DNA of 8,983 nucleotides from positions 1-8,983 of the forward strand of contig DAOVNC010000117.1 in assembly GCA_030630445.1 (NCBI GenBank). The letters are read 5' to 3'. Origin of the DNA: Kiritimatiellales bacterium (GTDB lineage Bacteria > Verrucomicrobiota > Kiritimatiellia > Kiritimatiellales > Pontiellaceae). Below the pieces are notes generated by a model that saw nothing but the letters and a program-made list of their open reading frames with translations, was not told where the DNA came from and ran no database searches. The position numbers were made by a program, and so were the translations under genes. This document shows, in pieces, positions 1-6,506 of the stretch. Numbering within the stretch: the first letter of the stretch is position 1; every line of letters starts with the position of its first letter.

Positions 1-975
1 GGTTGTGATCTGTTGCTGGAGGGTTTCGATCTCGTTTGGCCAGGTGTTGCGCATGCCGGAAAATGCGGAGGCCAGCGCCGCGCCGTCTTCGGGCTCGAAG
101 GTCCAGGCTTCCGGCAGGATGTCGCGCATGCCGTCGCGGTGGCTACCGAGCACGGGGATTCCCCGGACAAGCGCTTCGAGCATCACGAGCGGGACACCTT
201 CGAAGCGCGACGGAAGCATGAGGAAGTCGATTTGGTTGTAGAAGGCTTCGCTATCGTCCTGCCAGAGGAGGAGGGTAATGTTTTCTTTTCCTGAAACCAG
301 TGCGCGCAACTTGTTCCCGTCGGGGCCGTCGCCGGCAATGAGCAGGTGGCAATCCATAAAAGCTTCGGGGAAGCCAAGAAAGGTGCGCACCATGAAGTTT
401 TGTTGCTTTTGATTGAATTCCACTCGGCCTAAGAGGCCGAGCGTGAGGCGTGAGCCGTGAGGGGGGAGGGGGGAGGGGGGAGGAGGCTTTGGGCTTTTGG
501 GGATGCCGTTGGGAACGATGTCGATAGGAACGGTGGTGCCTCGTTCAATCAGCAGGGTCTTCATGCTTTCACTAATGACGATGTAGCGGGTGGGCTGGTT
601 GAGCAGGGATTGGTTGATGCGGTCGCGCACTGCTCCGAACTTGGCCCCCATTTGTTGCAGGGTATGGGGGAGGGCGAGGTAGCTGATGCATTCGATGCCG
701 GCCTTGCGCGCGGTGGCCACGCCTCGTGCGGACTGGGCGATGTCGCCTTGGATGCAGAGCACGAGGTCGGGATCGAGCGATTTTAGCTGTTGGGAGGTGC
801 AGGGGGCTTTCAGTACGGTGAGGCTCGCCAGTCTTTCCGCCAGTTGGCGGTTGGCGGGATTGATCATGCACGCGACCTCCAGCAGGGGATCGGCGGCGAG
901 CGCCTCGATTCCGTGGCAGGCCATCGCTTGGTGGCCGCCAAAGTCGGGGTTGTCGTCGTATACCAGAATTTTCAC
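1..975 (-). CDS. GT4-type glycosyltransferase, 3' end outside window
   Basis: Reading the minus strand from the GTG at 975 gives 325 uninterrupted residues to the window edge, beginning MKILVYDDNPDFGGH, a typical start for GT-B glycosyltransferases. The C-terminal nucleotide-sugar domain is recognisable: GRVEFNQK at about 183-190, GDGPD at 215-219, and the E-x7-E motif in SRFEGVPLVMLEAL (E259 and E267). Such enzymes transfer a sugar from a nucleotide donor to a glycan or lipid acceptor in the cytoplasm, usually for surface polysaccharide; donor and acceptor cannot be told from the sequence. The linker between the two Rossmann domains (about 161-178) is a proline-rich stretch encoded by a tandem heptamer array, which is unusual. 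An in-frame ATG at 1017 would add 14 residues (MGVERDRPRGVQSL); I prefer GTG because the family normally starts at MKIL. Neither start has a strong Shine-Dalgarno site. Family certain, substrate unknown. Confidence 0.9.
   Translation of the reverse strand, partial: MKILVYDDNPDFGGHQAMACHGIEALAADPLLEVACMINPANRQLAERLASLTVLKAPCTSQQLKSLDPDLVLCIQGDIAQSARGVATARKAGIECISYLALPHTLQQMGAKFGAVRDRINQSLLNQPTRYIVISESMKTLLIERGTTVPIDIVPNGIPKSPKPPPPSPLPPHGSRLTLGLLGRVEFNQKQQNFMVRTFLGFPEAFMDCHLLIAGDGPDGNKLRALVSGKENITLLLWQDDSEAFYNQIDFLMLPSRFEGVPLVMLEALVRGIPVLGSHRDGMRDILPEAWTFEPEDGAALASAFSGMRNTWPNEIETLQQQITT
423..441. other. Perfect 8-bp stem-loop next to the heptamer array
   Basis: CTCGGCCT at 423-430 pairs with AGGCCGAG at 434-441 around a 3-base loop. 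It lies within the glycosyltransferase coding sequence at the GLLGRVE segment and directly abuts the heptamer array. There is no T run, so it is not an obvious terminator. It may simply reflect codon use in a GC-rich gene. Confidence 0.5.
441..482. repeat. Six tandem heptamers inside the glycosyltransferase gene
   Basis: Plus-strand units are GCGTGAG at 441 and 448, CCGTGAG at 455, then GGGGGAG at 462, 469 and 476. On the coding (minus) strand they encode the Pro/Ser/Leu-rich linker of the glycosyltransferase. Because 7 is not a multiple of 3, gain or loss of one unit would shift the frame. The present six units (42 bp) keep it open. The three purine-only units also form closely spaced G runs that could fold as a G-quadruplex. 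Confidence 0.85.
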
Positions 976-1052
976 GAGGCTCTGAACCCCGCGTGGGCGA
1001 TCACGTTCAACTCCCATAAGAAATTTTCCGAGCTCAAGGCAACGTTCTCCAT
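972..1052 (-). other. Possible 26-codon leader ORF coupled to the glycosyltransferase
   Basis: On the minus strand an ATG at 1052 opens a 26-residue frame (MENVALSSENFLWELNVIAH... ending RAS). Its TGA stop shares bases with the GTG start of the glycosyltransferase, a GTGA overlap. This arrangement would allow translational coupling and would favour the GTG at 975 over the ATG at 1017. No Shine-Dalgarno site precedes the ATG and the peptide resembles nothing I know, so it may be chance. Confidence 0.2.
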
Positions 1053-1069
1053 TAAGAAAATGCATGCAT

Positions 1070-1097
1070 AGCATAGATTAAACCTGCACTACGTCAA
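1070..1097 (-). promoter_or_regulatory. Candidate promoter of the glycosyltransferase gene
   Basis: On the minus strand TTGACG (1097-1092, 5 of 6 to the sigma70 -35 consensus) is followed after 16 bases by TATGCT (1075-1070, 4 of 6 to the -10 consensus). Transcription would begin near 1063, giving a leader of about 45 bases to the ATG at 1017 or about 90 to the GTG at 975. Based on consensus match and position only. Confidence 0.45.
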
Positions 1098-1113
1098 GTT
1101 TACATCCGCCACT

Positions 1114-1286
1114 CCGTCGTGACAGGACTGATTCATATTGTCTGGAAATGATAAACCACTAATCCTCACTAATTGACACTAATCCACGGCGGAGTTATTA
1201 GTGCAGATTAGTGAAAATTAGTGGTTAAACAGATCCGTTGAAATGCCGTGTTTAGAGTCTATATGAATCAGTCATGCCGTCGTGAC
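1114..1286. mobile_element. MITE-like element with 13-bp TIRs and 10-bp flanking repeats
   Basis: A perfect 13-bp inverted repeat, GACTGATTCATAT at 1126-1138 and ATATGAATCAGTC at 1261-1273, bounds a 148-bp non-coding, AT-rich segment. Just outside, the same 10 bp CCGTCGTGAC occurs in direct orientation at 1114-1123 and 1277-1286, as a target-site duplication would, although 2 and 3 bases separate it from the repeat ends. There is no coding capacity. This is the architecture of a non-autonomous miniature element inserted in the divergent intergenic region, about 23 bp upstream of the gntR -35 box. No transposase with matching ends is visible here; the RAYT element at 5781-6583 has unrelated ends. 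The off-set between the inverted and direct repeats keeps confidence moderate. Confidence 0.5.
1154..1226. repeat. Palindromic array of six 7-mers at exact 10-bp spacing
   Basis: CACTAAT occurs at 1157, 1167 and 1177, and its reverse complement ATTAGTG at 1197, 1207 and 1217, so every copy is in 10-bp register and the array is symmetric about 1190. The outer arms extend to AACCACTAAT and ATTAGTGGTT. As RNA or single-stranded DNA it would form three short stems separated by 3x3 internal loops, capped by a 13-base loop (1184-1196). As duplex DNA it presents six sites on one helical face. It lies wholly inside the MITE-like element. Confidence 0.8.
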
Positions 1287-1308
1287 GAAAAATAAGGATT
1301 GTCCCGGA

Positions 1309-1338
1309 TTGACACAGGTTGGATCCAGACCCTATCTT
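1309..1338 (+). promoter_or_regulatory. Candidate sigma70 promoter of the gntR-putA operon
   Basis: A perfect -35 hexamer TTGACA (1309-1314) is followed after 18 bases by TATCTT (1333-1338, 4 of 6). Transcription is predicted to start near 1345, inside the FadR-type palindrome at 1341-1353, a layout expected of a repressed promoter. It lies directly upstream of the operon and outside the MITE-like element. Confidence 0.65.
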
Positions 1339-1340
1339 GA

Positions 1341-1353
1341 ATGGTCAAACCAT
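1341..1353. promoter_or_regulatory. Probable GntR/FCD operator
   Basis: ATGGTCAAACCAT is a perfect 5-bp inverted repeat with a 3-base spacer. It contains TGGT-N3-ACCA, the core bound by many FadR-subfamily regulators (FadR, PdhR, LldR types). It overlaps the predicted +1 of the promoter and lies 22 bases before the regulator's start codon, so binding should block transcription of both regulator and putA. That the neighbouring regulator is the binder is inference from position and family. Confidence 0.75.
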
Positions 1354-1360
1354 TTAAAGT

Positions 1361-1367
1361 AAAGGGG
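1361..1367 (+). promoter_or_regulatory. Shine-Dalgarno site deciding the gntR start
   Basis: AAAGGGG ends 8 bases before the GTG at 1376, a normal spacing. The alternative in-frame GTG at 1367 overlaps this purine run and would have no properly spaced site, so 1376 is preferred. Confidence 0.6.
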
Positions 1368-1375
1368 TGCGGATC

Positions 1376-2065
1376 GTGTTTAAGCCGGTTAAGCAAAACA
1401 GAATTTTCCAGGATGTCGTGGAGCAGATCCAGGATGCGATTATCAGTGGGCAGTTGGCGGCCGGCGAAAAGCTGCCGCCGGAACGCGAGCTGAAGGAGGC
1501 GTTTTCGATTAGCCGCGGCACCTTGCGCGAAGCGTTGCGGGTTTTGGAGCAAAAGCGCTTGATCGATATTCAACTGGGGGCCGGCGGCGGCGCCATTGTG
1601 CGGGAGGTGACGCCGGAGGTGATCGTGGATGGCCTTTCGTTGCTGGTGCGCAGCCAGAAGGTTCCTTTGGAATACCTGAAAGAGTTCCGGTTGGATATCG
1701 AGGGCAACATTGCGCGGTTCGCCGCGGAACGGGCCAGCGCGGAGGATGTTGCGGGGCTGCGGGATATTTTGAAACGGGCCAAGGACAGTCTGGATCGCCA
1801 CGAGGGTTGGGAGGCCTATGTCCAGGCCGATGCGCGTCTCCACATGACCCTGGCGCGAATCACGGGCAACACGATCTACGAGTATATCCAGACCGCGATC
1901 CATGAAAACATCAACCGCTATTATGCCGAGTTTCTGGAGCACGAAGAGTCCGTGCTTTGCCATCACTACAAGGATTTGTGCGAGATTGTGGATGCCGTGG
2001 CCCATGGCGACGGCGAGACAGCCTGCGGCAAGATGCGGTTGCATCTGAACCGGCTGGGCCAATGA
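1376..2065 (+). CDS. GntR family (FadR/FCD) regulator, probable putA repressor
   Basis: The 229-residue product has an N-terminal winged helix-turn-helix (about 1-75) with the GntR signature LPPERELKEAF followed by SRGTLREALRVLE, then an all-helical FCD ligand-binding domain (about 90-225). FCD proteins bind small organic acids or amino acids, often through a metal held by Asp and three His. Here D152-x3-H156 and the C-terminal H223 are present, but the position where I expect the middle histidine is L201, by eye alignment on IVDAVAHGD; H197 one turn earlier may substitute. Only 27 bp separate it from putA, so the two are surely co-transcribed. A TGGT-N3-ACCA palindrome at the promoter suggests autorepression relieved by proline or a product of its breakdown. 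Family certain; ligand and target inferred. An upstream GTG at 1367 would add three residues. Confidence 0.92.
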   Translation: MFKPVKQNRIFQDVVEQIQDAIISGQLAAGEKLPPERELKEAFSISRGTLREALRVLEQKRLIDIQLGAGGGAIVREVTPEVIVDGLSLLVRSQKVPLEYLKEFRLDIEGNIARFAAERASAEDVAGLRDILKRAKDSLDRHEGWEAYVQADARLHMTLARITGNTIYEYIQTAIHENINRYYAEFLEHEESVLCHHYKDLCEIVDAVAHGDGETACGKMRLHLNRLGQ

Positions 2066-2092
2066 GCGATTAAATAGTGCAGGAGGAAAACG

Positions 2093-5000
2093 ATGACGAA
2101 AATCAATATTGAAAAGATTAGCCAGGAGGCCGCAGAGCTGGCCAAGGCGTGGCAGGAGAAAGCCAACGAATTGCTGACGCCCGCCGAGAAAAAGGTGCAG
2201 AAAAAAATGGCGGGTCTGTTGACCCATCCGACGGACAAGGTTTTGCTGACGATGATGTTCGACCAAAGCTTCCGCACCCAAAACCGGAAGCGCGTGGCGG
2301 ACCAGGTGAACGAATTGTTGCACGAGTGCGGAATTCCAAACTTTCTGGGCCCGCTTGAAAAAGGGCTGTTCCATCTCTTTATCCATATTGGACGGCATTT
2401 GCCCGCCATTTCCGTGCCGGCCATTGTGGGGCAGATTCGCAAAGACAGCCGTCGGACGATCGTGCCGGGCGAAGAGGCTCCCTTCATGGCGCACCTTGCC
2501 AAGCGGAAAGCCGAAGGCGTACGGATGAATATCAACCACATCGGCGAGGCGGTCCTCGGTGAAGCGGAAGCAAGCCACCGTCTGAAAAGCTATTTGGCCG
2601 ACCTTGAAAACCCCGCGATCGAGCAGATTTCAATCAAGATTTCCACGATCTATTCCCAGATCCAGCCACTGGCCTTCGACCAGACCATCGATGAATTGGT
2701 GGAGCGCCTGACCACGGTCTACCGCGTGGCGCGGGACAATCCGTTCACCAAGGCGGACGGAACCACCAAGCCCAAGTTTGTGAACTTGGATATGGAGGAA
2801 TACCGAGATCTCGACCTCACCGCCGCCGCCTTCATGAAGACGCTGTCGCTGGAGGAATTCAAGATGGTCGAAGCCGGCATCGTGCTGCAGGCCTACGTCC
2901 CCGATTCATACAACAAGATGAAGAAGCTCACCGCCTGGGCGAAGGAACGCGTGGCCGCCGGCGGTGCGCCGATGAACATCCGGATCGTGAAAGGCGCCAA
3001 CATGGAGATGGAGCAGGTGGAGTCTTCGCTGATGAACTGGCCGTTGGCGCCGTACGACAACAAGCGCGAGGTGGATGCCAACTACAAGCGCATGGTGCTC
3101 TTCGGCATGCAGCCGGAAAACATCGCCGCCGTTAGCTTGGGGATTGCCTCGCACAACCTGTTCGAGCAGGCCTTCGCCAGCACCGTGGCCAAGCATTATG
3201 GTGTGAGCGACCGCCTGACGTACGAGCTGCTCGAAGGCATGGGCGACCACGTCCGCCGCGCCATACAGCAGACCTCCGGCAATGTATTGCTCTACGCGCC
3301 GGTCGCCGAAAAGGACCAGTTCATCAACGCCATTGCCTATCTGATTCGGCGCCTGGACGAGAACACCTCGGAGGAAAACTTCCTGCGCTATGCCTGCGAC
3401 CTCAAGACGGATTCCGGGAAATGGGAGTTCCTGCACCAGCAATACCTCGACGCCGTGGCATCCATCGACGAAGCGCGCACCGAACCGACCCGCACGCAGG
3501 ATCGCTCGACCGAAACCTTTCCGGAACAAATGGGCACCTTCCACGAAGGGAACTTTACCAACGAACCCGACACCGATTGGAGCCGGCCCGGCAACCGGGC
3601 GTGGGCCGAAGCGGTTCGCGAAAAATGGATGAATATCGCCAAGAACGGTCCGCTGCACGTGCCGGTGGTGATCGATGGCGAAGAGCTGTTCGAGGATCTC
3701 AAGACGCGCGGCGCGTTCGATCCAAACCGGGAGAACGAAAAGATCCACACCTACGACTATGCCATGGCCTCGGTCGAGGACGCCGAGCGCGCCATCGCAA
3801 CGGCGGTTGCCGACCCGGATGGCTGGCGCTCGAAAACCTATGCGGAGCGCAACGCGATCCTTTCGCAGGTGGCGATGGAGCTTCGCACCGGCCGCGGCGA
3901 CCTGATGGGTGCGGCGGCGCTCGACACCGGCAAGGTGTTGAGCGAAGCCGATGTCGAAATTTCGGAAGCCATCGACTTTGCCGAATACTACCCTTTTACG
4001 GCTCAGGCGTTCGACGACCTTGAACATGTCGAGGCCAGGCCGGAGGGCGTGGGGCTGGTGATTTCGCCATGGAACTTCCCGATTGCGATTCCTTGCGGCG
4101 GTGTTCTTTCGATGCTGACGGCCGGAAATACGGTGATCTTTAAACCCGCATCGGACTCGGTGCTCGTGGCCCATGAGTTGTGCAAATGCATTTGGAAGGC
4201 CGGGGTCTCCAAGAAGGTGCTGCAATTTGTGCCGTGTTCGGGCGCAAGTGTTGGCCCGACGCTGACCCGGCACCCGTCCGTCAATAGTGTGATTCTGACG
4301 GGTAGCACCGAAACCGGAATGGACATGCTCAGCGTGCGCCCCGACATTCAACTGGCGGCCGAAACCGGGGGCAAGAACGCGACGATCGTTTCCGCCATGT
4401 CCGACCGCGACCAGGCGATTGCCAATATCGTGCAGTCCGCCTTCAGCAACTGCGGACAGAAATGTTCGGCGACCTCGCTGGCGATTCTCGATAAGGAGCT
4501 CTACCACGACGAGCTGTTCCGCCAGCAACTGGTGGATGCCGCGCAAAGTCTTTCCGTTGGTTCGGCCTGGGACTTCAAGAACAAGCTGGCCACACTCATT
4601 AAGCCACCGACCGGCGATCTGCTGCGCGGACTCACCGAGCTTGAGCCCGGCGAGGAGTGGGCGCTCAAACCGGAGTGCGTCGATGGCAACCCCTATATCT
4701 GGAGCCCCGGCATCAAGTGGGGCGTACAGCGCGGAAGCTATACGCACCTGACCGAATTCTTCGGGCCGGTGCTGGGTGTGATGTGCTCCGACGATCTGGA
4801 CATGGCTATCGACATGGCCAACGAACCCGGCTACGGATTGACCTCCGGACTGGAAAGCCTCGACAAGCGCGAGCAGAACGTTTGGAAGTCGCGCATTCTT
4901 GCCGGCAACCTCTACATCAACCGCGGCACCACCGGTGCCATTGTGCTGCGCCAGCCGTTCGGCGGCATGCGCAAGTCGGCCATTGGCGCCGGCATCAAGG

Positions 5001-5695
5001 CGGGCGGCCCCAACTATGTGACCCAGTTCATGGAGTTCAAGGACACGGCCCTGCCGCCGGAAAACGGGGTTTTGCAGGAGCATCGCCTGATGCGCGTCGT
5101 GCAGGATTGGCAGTCGCAGGTACTCTGGGGATCGCTGGCGGAACATGCGGAGGATCTCACCAAGGCCGCGCGCGCAACGCTGAGCTATCTCCACCACCAT
5201 GAGCAGGAGTTCGGCGTGGAGAAGGACTATTTCCACCTGCGCGGACAGGACAACGTTGTGCGCTACCTACCGATTGGCAAAGTGCTCGTACGGGTGCATT
5301 CCGACGACTCGCTCTTCGAGGTGCTCGCCCGCTGCACGGCCGTGCTGGCCTCGCGCTGTTCGCTGGTGCTCAGCATTCCGGAGGGGCTGGACAATGCCGT
5401 TGTCAGGTTTTTGGCGAGCAAGGAATGCCACTTCCTGCTGAAGGGTTCCGAGGTGGTGGCGGAAAACGATGCCGCGGTTGCCGCACGGATCGAATCGGTG
5501 CAGGGCATTCGCTATGCCGCGGCTGATCGCGTGCCCGAAACGGTCTACCAACGTGCCGCGGAGCTGGGCTTCTACATCGCCCGCAAGCCCGTCATGATGG
5601 AAGGGCGCATTGAGTTGCTCCAGTATTTCCACGAGCAGGCCGTTTGCAGCAACTATCACCGCTACGGAAACCTCGGCGACCGCGCAATCCTGTAG
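2093..5695 (+). CDS. putA: Bifunctional proline dehydrogenase / glutamate semialdehyde dehydrogenase PutA
   Basis: This 1200-residue enzyme oxidises proline to pyrroline-5-carboxylate with FAD, then the hydrolysed semialdehyde to glutamate with NAD+. The N-terminal half carries the proline dehydrogenase barrel, with KGANME and YLIRRLDENTSEENF; R419, R420 and E423 match the substrate-binding R-R-x2-E of PutA. The aldehyde dehydrogenase half (about 560-990) has SPWNFPIAIP (W660), general base E757 in ETGGKN and catalytic C791 in NCGQKCSATS; the 34-residue E-C spacing equals that of E. coli PutA as I recall it. The last 200 residues form the C-terminal domain of long PutAs, ending in the conserved YHRYGNLG. 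There is no N-terminal ribbon-helix-helix domain, so this is a type B-like PutA that cannot repress itself; the GntR protein presumably does so. AGGAGG ends 6 bases before the ATG. No proline transporter is in the window. Confidence 0.97.
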   Translation: MTKINIEKISQEAAELAKAWQEKANELLTPAEKKVQKKMAGLLTHPTDKVLLTMMFDQSFRTQNRKRVADQVNELLHECGIPNFLGPLEKGLFHLFIHIGRHLPAISVPAIVGQIRKDSRRTIVPGEEAPFMAHLAKRKAEGVRMNINHIGEAVLGEAEASHRLKSYLADLENPAIEQISIKISTIYSQIQPLAFDQTIDELVERLTTVYRVARDNPFTKADGTTKPKFVNLDMEEYRDLDLTAAAFMKTLSLEEFKMVEAGIVLQAYVPDSYNKMKKLTAWAKERVAAGGAPMNIRIVKGANMEMEQVESSLMNWPLAPYDNKREVDANYKRMVLFGMQPENIAAVSLGIASHNLFEQAFASTVAKHYGVSDRLTYELLEGMGDHVRRAIQQTSGNVLLYAPVAEKDQFINAIAYLIRRLDENTSEENFLRYACDLKTDSGKWEFLHQQYLDAVASIDEARTEPTRTQDRSTETFPEQMGTFHEGNFTNEPDTDWSRPGNRAWAEAVREKWMNIAKNGPLHVPVVIDGEELFEDLKTRGAFDPNRENEKIHTYDYAMASVEDAERAIATAVADPDGWRSKTYAERNAILSQVAMELRTGRGDLMGAAALDTGKVLSEADVEISEAIDFAEYYPFTAQAFDDLEHVEARPEGVGLVISPWNFPIAIPCGGVLSMLTAGNTVIFKPASDSVLVAHELCKCIWKAGVSKKVLQFVPCSGASVGPTLTRHPSVNSVILTGSTETGMDMLSVRPDIQLAAETGGKNATIVSAMSDRDQAIANIVQSAFSNCGQKCSATSLAILDKELYHDELFRQQLVDAAQSLSVGSAWDFKNKLATLIKPPTGDLLRGLTELEPGEEWALKPECVDGNPYIWSPGIKWGVQRGSYTHLTEFFGPVLGVMCSDDLDMAIDMANEPGYGLTSGLESLDKREQNVWKSRILAGNLYINRGTTGAIVLRQPFGGMRKSAIGAGIKAGGPNYVTQFMEFKDTALPPENGVLQEHRLMRVVQDWQSQVLWGSLAEHAEDLTKAARATLSYLHHHEQEFGVEKDYFHLRGQDNVVRYLPIGKVLVRVHSDDSLFEVLARCTAVLASRCSLVLSIPEGLDNAVVRFLASKECHFLLKGSEVVAENDAAVAARIESVQGIRYAAADRVPETVYQRAAELGFYIARKPVMMEGRIELLQYFHEQAVCSNYHRYGNLGDRAIL

Positions 5696-5714
5696 TGTGC
5701 CGGTTTGCATCGCC

Positions 5715-5777
5715 GTAGCCCGCAAGTCCGTTGCGGTGTTGCCTTGCGCGGAAACGCGGATCGGATATCCGCGCTAC
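5715..5777. repeat. Short REP-like unit, copy 1 (gene-less)
   Basis: This 63-bp unit begins GTAGC and ends GCTAC. It contains two hairpins: CCGCAA/TTGCGG with loop GTCCG (the seventh pair is lost here), and CGCGGAT (5755-5761) / ATCCGCG (5767-5773) with loop CGGAT. The same two hairpins recur, separated by the transposase gene, in the adjacent element, and again in the copy at 6591-6673. It begins 20 bp after the putA stop. This copy lacks the sequence ending in GGGGAGGTG found after the first hairpin in the other two. Confidence 0.8.
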
Positions 5778-5784
5778 GCCGTAG

Positions 5785-5807
5785 CCCGCAAGTCCGTTGC
5801 GGGTTTT
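5785..5807 (+). terminator. Hairpin plus T4, possible weak terminator after putA
   Basis: CCCGCAA (5785-5791) pairs with TTGCGGG (5797-5803) around GTCCG, followed by TTTT (5804-5807). A GC-rich 7-bp stem with four T could end putA transcripts weakly before they enter the convergent transposase gene. It is also the left hairpin of the mobile element, so termination may be incidental. The same structure recurs at 6595-6617. Confidence 0.35.
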
Positions 5808-5828
5808 CCGTGGGGAGGTGTAAGATCG

Positions 5829-6506
5829 CTAGGATTCGTTGAGCCAGTCGGCGGATTCGTGCAGATAGTGGCTCGGTGGCAAATGCGCCCGATGCGGATT
5901 GTTTCCGATGTATTTCCTGATGCGGTCAAGCTCGGCGCGGTCGCGGATGATCCGGTCGTGGCTTTCGCTTTGCCACAGGCGCCCCGGGTGTATTTTTTCC
6001 TTTGTGAAGCGGGTCGATGAAAACCGTTTGATGGATTGCAGGATTTTTTCAAGTCGGTGGCTGTCCATGGGTTGGACGATCCAGTGGACATGGTTGGGCA
6101 TGATGACAAAATCGCCGGAATGATAGCGTTCGCCATCATGGAATTTCATGGATTCAGACAAGATGTCGCGCGCCTTTATTTCCTTCAGCAAGCAGGTTCC
6201 GCGGCATTGATCGAGCTCCATGAAAAGGCGGCGGGCGTTTTGTCGTTCAAAGTTTCTGCGTTGCTTCTTGTCGATCGTGCGGTAGGCCTGCGCCCGGGCT
6301 TCCGGATCCATTCCATCTGCGAGTCCGCGAGCCGCGAGCCACTGCCGGCGTTCATGGTTCCACTGTGCGGCCAAGTGGCGGGGAATCGAATCCGCAAGGC
6401 GAAAGGTGACAAAGTAGGTGGCACCATCCTGCTGCCAATGCGGAAGATTCCGGTGGTGGATGATTGTTTTGCCGTGTGGGTTGAATGGATTAAACTTTAG
6501 AGTCAT
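5829..6506 (-). CDS. REP-associated tyrosine transposase (RAYT, Y1_Tnp family)
   Basis: The 225-residue protein belongs to the IS200-like HUH single-strand transposases, in the RAYT branch. Visible motifs are WQQDGATYFVTFRLADSIP near the N-terminus, the metal-binding H-x-H in IMPNHVHWIV (H139, H141), LWQSESHDRIIRD at about 178-190, and the presumed nucleophile Y199 in RKYIGNNPHRA. Such enzymes nick and join single-stranded DNA at hairpin repeats (REPs). All key residues and full length are present, so it may be active. It lies between the two halves of a repeat unit found twice more within 130 bp, which are the likely substrates. The ATG at 6506 is chosen because TLKFNPFNP is a sensible start; a TTG at 6542 would add 12 residues. 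No clear Shine-Dalgarno site is seen at either. It converges on putA. Confidence 0.92.
   Translation of the reverse strand: MTLKFNPFNPHGKTIIHHRNLPHWQQDGATYFVTFRLADSIPRHLAAQWNHERRQWLAARGLADGMDPEARAQAYRTIDKKQRRNFERQNARRLFMELDQCRGTCLLKEIKARDILSESMKFHDGERYHSGDFVIMPNHVHWIVQPMDSHRLEKILQSIKRFSSTRFTKEKIHPGRLWQSESHDRIIRDRAELDRIRKYIGNNPHRAHLPPSHYLHESADWLNES

Noticed and set aside
423..441. Intrinsic terminator
   Set aside because: A good stem but no T run on either strand, and it lies within a coding sequence.
457..1071. Overlapping plus-strand frames of 93-109 residues
   Set aside because: The minus strand encodes a continuous glycosyltransferase with family motifs across this stretch up to 975. The plus frames show none.
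1154..1226. CRISPR-like array
   Set aside because: Units are 7 bp with 3-bp spacers and half are inverted. CRISPR repeats are longer, same-strand and separated by spacers of about 30 bp.
1268..2578. 436-residue minus-strand frame across gntR and the start of putA
   Set aside because: It covers the promoter, operator and two clear genes on the other strand, has no known motif and is a composition shadow.
2906..5236. 776-residue open frame antisense to putA
   Set aside because: It lies wholly within putA, whose product has intact catalytic motifs. The antisense translation has no recognisable domain and is explained by GC-rich codon use leaving few stops.
6036..6500. 154-residue plus-strand frame opposite the transposase
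   Set aside because: It is antisense to the RAYT gene, which has all HUH family motifs.
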